In this document: in pieces, positions 6,559-12,157 of the stretch
How the letters are laid out: the number at the start of each line of letters is the position of its first letter
How positions within the stretch are numbered: the stretch's first letter is position 1
Origin: Gammaproteobacteria bacterium
Lineage (GTDB): Bacteria; Pseudomonadota; Gammaproteobacteria; UBA6429; Thiohalophilaceae
Length of the DNA: 12,157 nucleotides
NCBI GenBank assembly: GCA_024639445.1
Contig: JAHEIJ010000043.1
Coordinates: forward strand, 1 to 12,157
Reading direction: 5' to 3'
Notes under the pieces: model-generated
The model's database searches: none
Told to the model about the DNA's origin: nothing
What the model saw: the letters and a program-made list of their open reading frames with translations, nothing else
Made by a program: the position numbers and the translations under genes

Positions 6559-7668
6559 ATGCGCAGTGATGGCTTAATAAAACTAATAATACTGACAGTT
6601 GTCATGATTATGCTGTATGGCCAAGACACCGTGGTTCTGGCCGAAGATCGTATCGATTGTCTGATTTGTCACAAATACCGGGGCCTGAGCCGGGTTGACG
6701 AACAGGGAAATTTTCGTCTGTTTTACATTAACAATGACCTGTTTATGAACAGTCCTCACCGCCGTAACGAATGCTACGAGTGTCATACTGATATTAAAGA
6801 AATACCTCACGATAAAGTCGATAAAGTGGATTGTACACAACAGTGCCACATTGTCGAACCGTCCGGCGATAGATACTTCTCACATAAAACCATTGCGGAA
6901 ACCCTTGCCAAAAGTGCCCACGGTAAACTCGATGCGGATGGCAATCCGAAACCTCACCAGGAAGATTATCCAGGTTGCAAGGATTGTCATGACCAACCGC
7001 TTTACCGGCCCTTATCTGCATTCAAAGGCGAAGCAAAGCACGGTGTCTCCATGCGTAGCATCAGTCGATGTAAAAGCTGCCATGAGAGCGGTAATTTTGC
7101 TAAAGACTTTTATGAGCATGTCACTTCACGATTACACAAGACCCGATTTTCACTGGAAATCACTGAAGTATGTGCCAAGTGTCATCAGGACCCCGAGTTT
7201 ATGAAACGTCACGAGCTTGATGATGTTATTACTACATATAAGCATACCTTCCATGGCAAGATGCTGGAAATGGGGTCTGAACGGACAGCCGATTGCATTG
7301 ATTGCCATGTGGTAGAGGGCGAAAACAACCATCTGATCGAGTCAAAGGATGTAGTTACCTCATCGATTCATAAAGATAATGTTGGCCGTACATGCATGGC
7401 CTCTGATTGTCATACCAATGCCAGTCCCAATCTGGCGGGTTTCCAGACGCATGTGACTTATGATCGCGAGAAATACCCTCTACAGTTCTATATGCTCGTA
7501 TTCTTCAAGGCACTGATGGCGCTGGTTATGTATTTCTTTCTGGCGCTCATCTTCTTTGAATTAATGCGACGGCTGTTTCCTAAGTTCGCATTCTTCAAAG
7601 ACAATACGCCCCACCACTTTGCTGATTTAGGTGAACAGGATCAGCAGGATAAGGAGGACAAATCATGA
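6559..7668 (+). CDS. Octaheme c-type cytochrome with C-terminal membrane anchor
   Basis: Exported multiheme cytochrome, 369 residues. An N-terminal signal segment (about 7-28) is followed by eight heme-attachment motifs. Six are standard CXXCH, starting at C34, C72, C140, C171, C205 and C246. Two are unusual: C92-TQQ-CH (CX3CH) and C279-MASD-CH (CX4CH). Many additional His residues could serve as distal ligands. One transmembrane helix at about 309-335 anchors the protein, leaving a short charged cytoplasmic tail rich in Asp, Glu and Gln. The heme domain should face the periplasm. The start has a good Shine-Dalgarno (GAGG, eight bases upstream). It overlaps the cytochrome b gene by four bases (ATGA). 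It is probably the main periplasmic electron-carrying subunit of a cytochrome bc-type complex; octaheme enzymes such as hydroxylamine oxidoreductase or tetrathionate reductase are alternatives, but their catalytic features are not evident. Confidence 0.88.
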   Translation: MRSDGLIKLIILTVVMIMLYGQDTVVLAEDRIDCLICHKYRGLSRVDEQGNFRLFYINNDLFMNSPHRRNECYECHTDIKEIPHDKVDKVDCTQQCHIVEPSGDRYFSHKTIAETLAKSAHGKLDADGNPKPHQEDYPGCKDCHDQPLYRPLSAFKGEAKHGVSMRSISRCKSCHESGNFAKDFYEHVTSRLHKTRFSLEITEVCAKCHQDPEFMKRHELDDVITTYKHTFHGKMLEMGSERTADCIDCHVVEGENNHLIESKDVVTSSIHKDNVGRTCMASDCHTNASPNLAGFQTHVTYDREKYPLQFYMLVFFKALMALVMYFFLALIFFELMRRLFPKFAFFKDNTPHHFADLGEQDQQDKEDKS

Positions 7669-8483
7669 GTGTTAAATATGATCCAATTGTCTACAAGGAC
7701 GGCGTGCGGTATTTCCACCGTTTTTCCATTCACCAGCGTATCCAGCATGTGGTCTTATTTAGCTCTGTACTTGTATTGGCCATAACCGGGTTTCCACTGC
7801 GGCATGCGAGTGAACCCTGGGCCAGGCCCATATATGAATTAGTTGGTGGCCACCAATATGCCCCCATGATTCACCGTATTGCCGGTAGTGTGTTATTGGC
7901 ATTGTTCATTTATCACACCATTTACTGGATGGTTCTGTTTTACCGCAATGATATTGGGAAACTGAGAAGAGAAAATAACTTAACCCTACGGAATGTTGGT
8001 AAGGCATTCCTGACGCAGGAAATGGTGCCTAACAAAAAAGATCTGAGGGATGTTATCCATAGTTGGAAGTATTTGCTCTATTTCACTAATCGCCCGCCAC
8101 GTTATGACCGCATGTCATGGCGCGAAAAATTTGATTACTTCGCTCCCTACTGGGGTATCCCGGTACTGGGGCCTGCGGGAGTCATATTATGGTGGCACAA
8201 TGAGGTATCACATGCTGCCCCCGGCATTGTTATGAATGCCGCCTATATCATGCATACAGATGAAGCATTACTGGCAATCTTGTTCATTTTCTTCGTGCAT
8301 TGGTACAACGTGCACTACGCACCGGAGAAATTCCCGGCGGCCAGAGTATGGCTCACCGGTTATTTGTCTGAAGCAGAAATGATACATGAGCACTATAATG
8401 ACTACGTAAAAGTGATGATTGAGGCCGGTCTTGAGAATGAAATCAAGCCGCAGCACTTTGGTGGGGAAAAATACGAATGGTAA
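7665..8483 (+). CDS. Cytochrome b561-like membrane subunit (diheme b type)
   Basis: Integral membrane cytochrome b of the cytochrome b/b6-like (Ni-Fe hydrogenase/formate dehydrogenase gamma subunit) superfamily, 272 residues. Four hydrophobic helices are visible at roughly 27-45, 68-92, 163-178 and 198-216. His residues placed to bind b hemes include H23 or H28 at helix one, H70 and H84 in helix two, and H197 and H212 around helix four. The FHRFSIHQRIQH and ITGFPLRH motifs at the N-terminus are typical. Such subunits exchange electrons with quinones and pass them to, or receive them from, periplasmic hemes. It overlaps the octaheme gene by four bases and the triheme gene by seven, which argues for a stoichiometric three-subunit complex similar in logic to split Cbc-type (CbcL-like) quinone:cytochrome complexes. 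The direction of electron flow is not determinable here. Confidence 0.88.
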   Translation: MSVKYDPIVYKDGVRYFHRFSIHQRIQHVVLFSSVLVLAITGFPLRHASEPWARPIYELVGGHQYAPMIHRIAGSVLLALFIYHTIYWMVLFYRNDIGKLRRENNLTLRNVGKAFLTQEMVPNKKDLRDVIHSWKYLLYFTNRPPRYDRMSWREKFDYFAPYWGIPVLGPAGVILWWHNEVSHAAPGIVMNAAYIMHTDEALLAILFIFFVHWYNVHYAPEKFPAARVWLTGYLSEAEMIHEHYNDYVKVMIEAGLENEIKPQHFGGEKYEW

Positions 8484-9382
8484 AACGTATAAAAAAGATC
8501 ATATTCAAGGTTTATGTAGTGTGCCTCATGACCTTTACCGTCTGGTATGGTTATTTTATGTATCCATTAATCTTCGGTTTTGAAGGTAAAGAGGCAGCTG
8601 GCCTGTCGCTAGAAAAAGCAGTGTTTAGTGGCAGCAAAGAAGAGAAAATTTTTCAGCAGATGGCTGCAGAAAAAGTAAAAGAACGAAAAAAGACCGATTT
8701 AGGTTATCGTTTGATCGATCAACCTTATATTCAGGGTCGTTTTCACCATATCGGATTTACACTACAACAGGACAAGGCAAATATTTGCATGCGCTGTCAT
8801 GGTAATGCGCCGCATACTGAATCCAAAGAGATTCGTGCTTTCCTGAATATGCATTCCTTCTACCTGGCATGTGAGGCCTGTCATTCAGTCCCCGGCGACG
8901 GCGAACCGCCTTGGCAGTTCCGCTGGTATGACAAGAACACGGGTAAACTCTCAGGTAACCCAAGAGCAATACTGGAGATCGAAGACAGTTATAAACAGCT
9001 ACAAACAAATACGGAAAATCCGGTTTATGGTGATTATGGCCTAAAAATTTCGCCGGTCACTACTGAATCCGGCAAGGCCTCTTTGCTGCATAATGAAAAA
9101 GATATGGCCATGGTCGAAGAATATATTGCAGAGCGTGATCAACTGAGCGCTGATGAGAAAACCGAGCGTAACAATGCTATACATCGCAAAATGAGTGAGT
9201 CCCCGGTAGCGTGTAAAGCCTGTCACCGAGGTGAAGAGCCCTACTTACCGTTGGCTGATCTTGGTTATCCACCTACTCGATTAGGTGAGCTGATCAATAG
9301 TCCGATTGTGGCAATGTTGCGTAAATATGATGAATTCCATATGCCGGATATGATGAAACCTGCTCAAGAAAGGGAAAAGTAA
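8477..9382 (+). CDS. Membrane-anchored triheme cytochrome c
   Basis: A 301-residue protein with a basic N-terminus (VKRIKKIIFK) and one hydrophobic helix (about 9-34) that is probably an uncleaved anchor, followed by a periplasmic domain. Three CXXCH motifs bind c hemes: C104-MRCH, C132-EACH and C246-KACH. The 110 residues between the second and third motifs are heme-free and charged, including a helical stretch at about 208-240. Its start codon lies within the end of the cytochrome b gene (seven-base overlap), with GGGGAAAAA upstream as a possible ribosome site, so it is the third cistron of the operon. It likely relays electrons between the membrane b subunit or octaheme protein and a soluble partner. 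I know no named family for it. No terminator is evident after its stop. Confidence 0.85.
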   Translation: MVKRIKKIIFKVYVVCLMTFTVWYGYFMYPLIFGFEGKEAAGLSLEKAVFSGSKEEKIFQQMAAEKVKERKKTDLGYRLIDQPYIQGRFHHIGFTLQQDKANICMRCHGNAPHTESKEIRAFLNMHSFYLACEACHSVPGDGEPPWQFRWYDKNTGKLSGNPRAILEIEDSYKQLQTNTENPVYGDYGLKISPVTTESGKASLLHNEKDMAMVEEYIAERDQLSADEKTERNNAIHRKMSESPVACKACHRGEEPYLPLADLGYPPTRLGELINSPIVAMLRKYDEFHMPDMMKPAQEREK

Positions 9383-9463
9383 GCCAATTTAAAATGCCGA
9401 TGCACGTCGTCATATTGACTGTGAATCCCGTAAAATCTAATCTAGCCCGTTCTCGCCAGCTTG

Positions 9464-9526
9464 AACGTTAAATAAGACACCTAAGTAAAATAACGTTAAA
9501 TAAGACACCCGTTTAATAAGACACCC
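9464..9526 (+). repeat. Three direct repeats of (AACG)TTAAATAAGACACC
   Basis: An exact 18-base match AACGTTAAATAAGACACC occurs at 9464-9481 and 9492-9509, and a third, slightly varied copy (TTTAATAAGACACCC) at 9512-9526. The copy starts are 28 and then about 16 bases apart. In a gene-free stretch, this looks like the degraded end of a mobile element or a small repeat family; no transposase is nearby. Confidence 0.8.
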
Positions 9527-9607
9527 ACTTTATACACGGCAATGTCAATTTTGGTATGGGTGCCCAGATAATTTACGTGATCCCTTTACGGATCTGATGC
9601 CAGTGAC

Positions 9608-9753
9608 CAGGGATGAACAAGTGTCGCGGGAGGCACGAGCCCATGGCATGGATTGCTCCTGCAATCCTTTTGCATTCCCTCCATCCCTGGAGGTCAGACG
9701 GGCGAAGGTAGAACAATGCAGGAGCAATTGTCGAGGACGCCGGGAGCGACAAT
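9608..9753 (+). repeat. Modular repeat element, short copy (B)
   Basis: Bases 9608-9706 are identical to 4762-4860. The element continues with GGTAGAACAATGCAGGAGC and the inverted pair ATTGTCG (9727-9733) / CGACAAT (9747-9753) around a 13-base GC-rich loop. In this copy a flanking GAC/GTC extends the CCAGGGATG-CATCCCTGG inverted pair. It sits 124 bases downstream of the intact integrase stop, in the same orientation relative to the integrase as copy A. Confidence 0.85.
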
Positions 9754-9876
9754 CATGGTCGTTTTTACGTCTTTATGGCTATGCAGTTCTGCAAGGGGTA
9801 AAGTGGACGGAGGGATTAACAAATGACCATCAATATAAAATGCTCAAAAAATAATCACGCCTTCCCCCGTCCAATT

Positions 9877-11283
9877 TTATGGTTCGAGCATGTCGAACGG
9901 GCTGATCACACTGATGCCGGGTTTATTCAGGACATGCGTGTATATCATGGTCGTTGAGACATCCGCATGGCCCAACAATTCCTGTACGGTGCGGATGTCA
10001 TAGCCGGACTCCAGTAAATGCGTCGCAAACGAATGTCGTAAAGCATGACAATTGACCTTCTTGGTAATCCCCGCCTGTTCCGCCGCTTTTTTAATATGTT
10101 TTTGCAAGCCATTTTCATGGACATGATGACGACGCAAAACACCTGATCGCGGATCAGTGGCGATGGTTGAAGAAGGAAATACATATTGCCAGCGAAATTC
10201 CTTCTCGGTATTGGGATATTTACGTGCCAATGCTCCAGGGATATAAACTTTCCCAAAGCCTTGTTCCAGATCTTCTGCGTGTCGTTCCTTAACCGTTTCG
10301 ATTTGTTGTTCTAAATCCTCAATCAATTTCTGAGGTATCGGCACCACGCGATCTTTTTTACCTTTGGCTTCACGAATCACAATTTGTTGATAGCCAAAGT
10401 CAACATCCAATACGCGTAATCGCACACATTCCATTAAACGCATACCGCAGCCATACAGTAAATTGGCCATTAATCGTTGAGTAGGGTTTTTCAGGTGCGC
10501 GAATAACTGTTTAATTTCATCGCGTGTTAACACGACCGGCAGGCGCCGAGGTTTCTTCGAGTGTGGAAACTCAATGCGTTCATTCATTTCTCGCTGCAAA
10601 ACCTGTTTATAGAAGAAAATTAGTCCATTCAGTGCCTGCCCCTGGGTGCTTCCGGCAACTTTGCGATTTACTACAAGATGCTCAAGATAGCGGGCAATGT
10701 GTTCCTCAGAAAGATTGGCCGGATCCTCCATGGAATAAAAGCTGATATAACGTAACAACCAGCCCAAATAGGCCCGTTCTGTACGAATGGAATACTGTCG
10801 TACTCGAATTTGCGTGATGAAGGCCCTGATGTGGTCAGGATATTTCTTAAACACCCGCTTATATAAAACAGATTCCTTATCATCCAGATGCAAATGTTGA
10901 ATGTCGGTTTGTAATGCATCAATTGGTTTATAGTCCCTTGCCAGGGTGGCATGACTGTTTGGCAACGATTCAGCGGCTGTCTCCCAGTTCCCCCATGGAA
11001 AATCCTCCGCCCACGGTGCTTTTACCATGTCAGTGAACAGTATTTTCAATGCCTCCACAATTTGCCTGAATTGCCAGTCTTGCAGGTGAGGATTTCTGCC
11101 TTTTTCCTTGAGATAGTTCTCGATTTTTTCAGCAGAATGCTGCGATAAGCGCAGGCTGGGGTATGCCTTGATGTAGCCCTCAGCATGGCGCACATACCAA
11201 CGCGCGACCTTTGGTTTTACATTATAAGTCTTTGTTTTATAGATATAATTGTCCCAGAACCGGGACACGGATTCGTCGTTCAT
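9877..11283 (-). CDS. intI: Integron integrase (IntI family) with extended N-terminus
   Basis: Tyrosine recombinase that captures and shuffles gene cassettes at attI/attC sites. The catalytic residues are in place: R282 (GCGMRLMECVRL), K307 (AKGKKDR), H413 and R416 (HALRHSFAT), H439 (LLGHADVSTT) and Y448 (YTH). The IntI-specific insertion is also present (RKYPN...FRWQYVFPS...DPRSG-LRRHHVHE, about 354-390), separating it from XerC/D. At 468 residues it is well over the usual 320-340. Residues about 145-235 form the normal core-binding domain, and residues 1-140 are extra, with a helical segment (KVARWYVRHAEGYIKAYP...LKEKGR) that looks like a second core-binding domain. The ATG at 11283 has AAGGAA seven bases upstream and a promoter behind it. 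Orientation, divergent from the cassettes, is the standard integron layout. It looks intact and functional. Confidence 0.95.
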   Translation of the reverse strand: MNDESVSRFWDNYIYKTKTYNVKPKVARWYVRHAEGYIKAYPSLRLSQHSAEKIENYLKEKGRNPHLQDWQFRQIVEALKILFTDMVKAPWAEDFPWGNWETAAESLPNSHATLARDYKPIDALQTDIQHLHLDDKESVLYKRVFKKYPDHIRAFITQIRVRQYSIRTERAYLGWLLRYISFYSMEDPANLSEEHIARYLEHLVVNRKVAGSTQGQALNGLIFFYKQVLQREMNERIEFPHSKKPRRLPVVLTRDEIKQLFAHLKNPTQRLMANLLYGCGMRLMECVRLRVLDVDFGYQQIVIREAKGKKDRVVPIPQKLIEDLEQQIETVKERHAEDLEQGFGKVYIPGALARKYPNTEKEFRWQYVFPSSTIATDPRSGVLRRHHVHENGLQKHIKKAAEQAGITKKVNCHALRHSFATHLLESGYDIRTVQELLGHADVSTTMIYTHVLNKPGISVISPFDMLEP

Positions 11284-11315
11284 GATGCTATTCCTTTAGC
11301 AAATTAATGGTTTCA

Positions 11316-11329
11316 GCCTATCCATAGGC
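11316..11329. promoter_or_regulatory. Inverted repeat at the integrase transcription start
   Basis: GCCTAT-CC-ATAGGC, a near-perfect palindrome located just downstream of the predicted integrase transcription start (about 11331 on the - strand). It could be an operator or a 5' leader hairpin. It does not match the CTG-N10-CAG LexA consensus. Confidence 0.4.
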
Positions 11330-11337
11330 CTGCTAGG

Positions 11338-11366
11338 ATTATGGGTAATAATTCAGAAATTTACAA
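11338..11366 (-). promoter_or_regulatory. Putative sigma70 promoter of intI
   Basis: On the - strand TTGTAA (11366-11361), a 17-base spacer and CATAAT (11343-11338) give a good -35/-10 pair, about 55 bases before the integrase ATG. The 12-base palindrome ACAGAATTCTGT (11376-11387) lies ten bases upstream of the -35, where integrase or a regulator could influence transcription. Confidence 0.6.
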
Positions 11367-11375
11367 ATGTAATAT

Positions 11376-11431
11376 ACAGAATTCTGTCTATTACCTGAAA
11401 AGACAGACGTCTGTCTAAATCACTGTTATCT
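11376..11431 (+). other. attI recombination region with two palindromes
   Basis: The stretch between integrase and first cassette. GTTATCT at 11425-11431 fits the GTTRRRY-like core at which cassettes join, and the next cassette has GTTAGCG and GTTATGT at the corresponding points. Just upstream are two perfect palindromes, ACAGAATTCTGT (11376-11387) and AGACAGACGTCTGTCT (11401-11416). They share TCTGTCTA in direct orientation 27 bases apart (11383-11390 and 11410-11417), which is consistent with the accessory integrase-binding repeats of attI sites. The exact left limit is unknown. Confidence 0.6.
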
Positions 11432-11459
11432 GTAAAAAAAAGAAATCGAATACTAAAAA

Positions 11460-11798
11460 ATGAAAAATACCGCAATTATAATTTGGTGCATATTTCTACT
11501 ATATTTTTTAGTTAATTTATTTATTGGTTCTCATCCTGTAGCAAAAGAGTTACCGCAAACCACAAACAAAGAAGAAAATATTAAAATAATAAAAGAATGG
11601 GAAAAATCACCCCTCACAAAAATCCAGAACACAATGATTCCAATCTGGAGGTATAATCGCTATATTTATGGTTTATTATTAATGCTTGGTCTTATATTCA
11701 CTTTTTTAGCTCGCAACAAAACACCAGATAACAAGTCATTTAAAACCGCAGGGCAAAAAGGCCGCCCTGCTCGGACGCCGAAAAGCGGCGCCGTTTAA
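11460..11798 (+). CDS. Cassette 1: small two-helix membrane protein, unknown function
   Basis: First integron cassette gene, 112 residues, beginning 35 bases after the attI junction. Two transmembrane helices are visible (about 4-23 and 68-84), joined by a 44-residue hydrophilic loop rich in Lys and Glu (KEENIKIIKEWEKS). The tail from about residue 89 (PDNKSFKTAG...) is encoded within the attC site, and the stop overlaps its right arm, a common feature of cassette genes. The base composition is strikingly A/T-rich compared with rimO and cca, as expected for acquired DNA. The ribosome-binding site is weak (AAAGAAA), and expression probably depends on an attI-side promoter. I do not recognise the family. 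Confidence 0.75.
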   Translation: MKNTAIIIWCIFLLYFLVNLFIGSHPVAKELPQTTNKEENIKIIKEWEKSPLTKIQNTMIPIWRYNRYIYGLLLMLGLIFTFLARNKTPDNKSFKTAGQKGRPARTPKSGAV

Positions 11799-11812
11799 TT
11801 CTAACGTTAGCG
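11726..11812 (+). other. attC site of cassette 1
   Basis: Imperfect inverted-repeat recombination site. The outer left box is near AGATAAC (11726-11732), with inner left box ATTTAAAAC (11738-11746), inner right box GTTTAATTC (11793-11801) and outer right box GTTAGCG (11806-11812). The inner boxes pair with one base unpaired, as in attC bottom-strand hairpins. The centre contains two further small hairpins, GCAGGGC/GCCCTGC and CGCCG/CGGCG. The outer left box is poorly matched, so its limit is approximate. Confidence 0.75.
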
Positions 11813-11829
11813 GTGTAAAAGGAACAAAT

Positions 11830-12066
11830 ATGAAAATGTACGGGTATTTAGTTGAAGCTATTGAAAAGGAAAATAGCTCATCAAATGAATTATCAGAGGT
11901 TGTACTTGAGGCAAGCTCAAAAGATATAATAATGATAGCTGAATTTTTATTACAAACCGCAGAAAATATGGAGAGCATGGGTGGCGCCTATGATCACGAG
12001 CATCTATCAGATGCAAATCACTATTTTGAGGATTCGCCGCATTTAGTAGTTGTAAGGCCACGGTAA
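11830..12066 (+). CDS. Cassette 2: small acidic protein resembling Imm32-type immunity proteins
   Basis: Second cassette gene, 78 residues, with an excellent Shine-Dalgarno (AAGGAA, six bases before ATG) and a start 24 bases after the cassette boundary. The protein is acidic and has no membrane helix or signal. Its pattern matches what I recall of Imm32 family immunity proteins: opening MKMYGYLVE, then LSEVVLEAS, a helix IIMIAEFLLQTAENMESMG, then DHEHLSD and a closing hydrophobic HLVVVRPR. These are usually encoded beside polymorphic toxins. No toxin gene is visible next to it in the window, which would make it an orphan immunity cassette. The family assignment is from memory of the motif pattern and is moderate; the coding call is strong. 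Confidence 0.8.
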   Translation: MKMYGYLVEAIEKENSSSNELSEVVLEASSKDIIMIAEFLLQTAENMESMGGAYDHEHLSDANHYFEDSPHLVVVRPR

Positions 12067-12075
12067 TGGATATTC

Positions 12076-12154
12076 CGCTAACAAGGCGCTCCACTTTGGA
12101 CGGCTCACTGCGGCTTCGCCGCAATGTAGCCGCCTGTGAGCTCAACCGTTATGT
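12076..12154 (+). other. attC site of cassette 2
   Basis: Clear attC: outer left box CGCTAAC (12076-12082), inner left box GCTCCAC (12088-12094), inner right box GTGAGC (12136-12141) and outer right box GTTATGT (12148-12154). The inner boxes pair with one extra C on the left arm, the extrahelical base that sets strand choice. Inside are CGGCT/AGCCG and a TGCGGC-TTC-GCCGCA hairpin. It begins ten bases after the cassette 2 stop. The next cassette, or the end of the array, lies beyond the window. Confidence 0.9.
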
Positions 12155-12157
12155 GCA

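Larger units (their letters stand above)
9383..9876. other. Gene-free stretch between cytochrome operon and integrase
   Basis: No credible gene. It holds the three TTAAATAAGACACC-type direct repeats (9464-9526), a small hairpin GATCC-CTTTAC-GGATC (9579-9594, no T run), the short copy of the repeat element (9608-9753), and about 120 bases of A/T-richer sequence with no clear terminator for the integrase. Open frames on both strands across the repeat are by-products of its composition. Confidence 0.7.

Noticed and set aside
9579..9594. Terminator of the cytochrome operon
   Set aside because: The hairpin GATCC-CTTTAC-GGATC is only five base pairs and has no T run.
9545..9854. Small frames on both strands over repeat copy B
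   Set aside because: Composition artefacts of the non-coding repeat; low-complexity products without recognisable family or translation signals.
11391..11419. Cassette promoter Pc (TTACCT with TCTAAA)
   Set aside because: Both hexamers are poor matches to sigma70 consensus; too weak to claim.
11376..11431. LexA (SOS) box controlling the integrase
   Set aside because: Integron integrases are often SOS-controlled, but no CTG-N10-CAG site of the right spacing is present near the promoter; the palindromes have CTGT/ACAG in the wrong arrangement.

Overview
The window looks like a chromosomal segment of a gammaproteobacterium. The cca and rimO products follow the long proteobacterial (E. coli-like) forms almost residue for residue, and the first 4.7 kb is GC-rich, tightly packed and all on the + strand. 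This conserved block holds a partial NDUFA9-type NAD(P)-binding epimerase, cca (tRNA CCA-adding enzyme with HD domain), a class I SAM methyltransferase translationally coupled to a GLOD5-like VOC protein, and rimO (ribosomal protein S12 methylthiotransferase).

Directly after rimO the character changes. Ten bases past its stop lies the 3' end of a dead integron integrase on the - strand (about 4689-5250). It is split by a modular repeat element (4762 to about 5062) whose first 99 bp recur identically at 9608-9706. To its right are a C-terminal scrap of a + strand gene, a strong terminator (5345-5377), a membrane protein that appears to lack its N-terminus, and a small two-helix membrane protein.

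A more A+T-rich three-gene operon follows (6559-9382): an eight-heme c-type cytochrome with a C-terminal membrane anchor, a cytochrome b561-like membrane subunit, and a membrane-anchored triheme cytochrome c. The genes overlap by a few bases. They probably form one membrane complex that moves electrons between the quinone pool and periplasmic hemes; substrate and direction cannot be read from the sequence.

The right end is an integron. A complete integrase gene (- strand, 11283-9877) carries an additional N-terminal region of about 150 residues that resembles a second core-binding domain. A sigma70-like promoter drives it, and a palindrome-rich attI region lies upstream. Two + strand cassettes follow, each closed by a recognisable attC site: one for a small two-helix membrane protein and one for a small acidic protein resembling Imm32-type immunity proteins. 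The array runs off the right edge. The window therefore has two integron integrases in the same orientation about 5 kb apart, one broken and one intact, each with a copy of the same repeat element in or just beyond its 3' end and with a respiratory cytochrome module between them.
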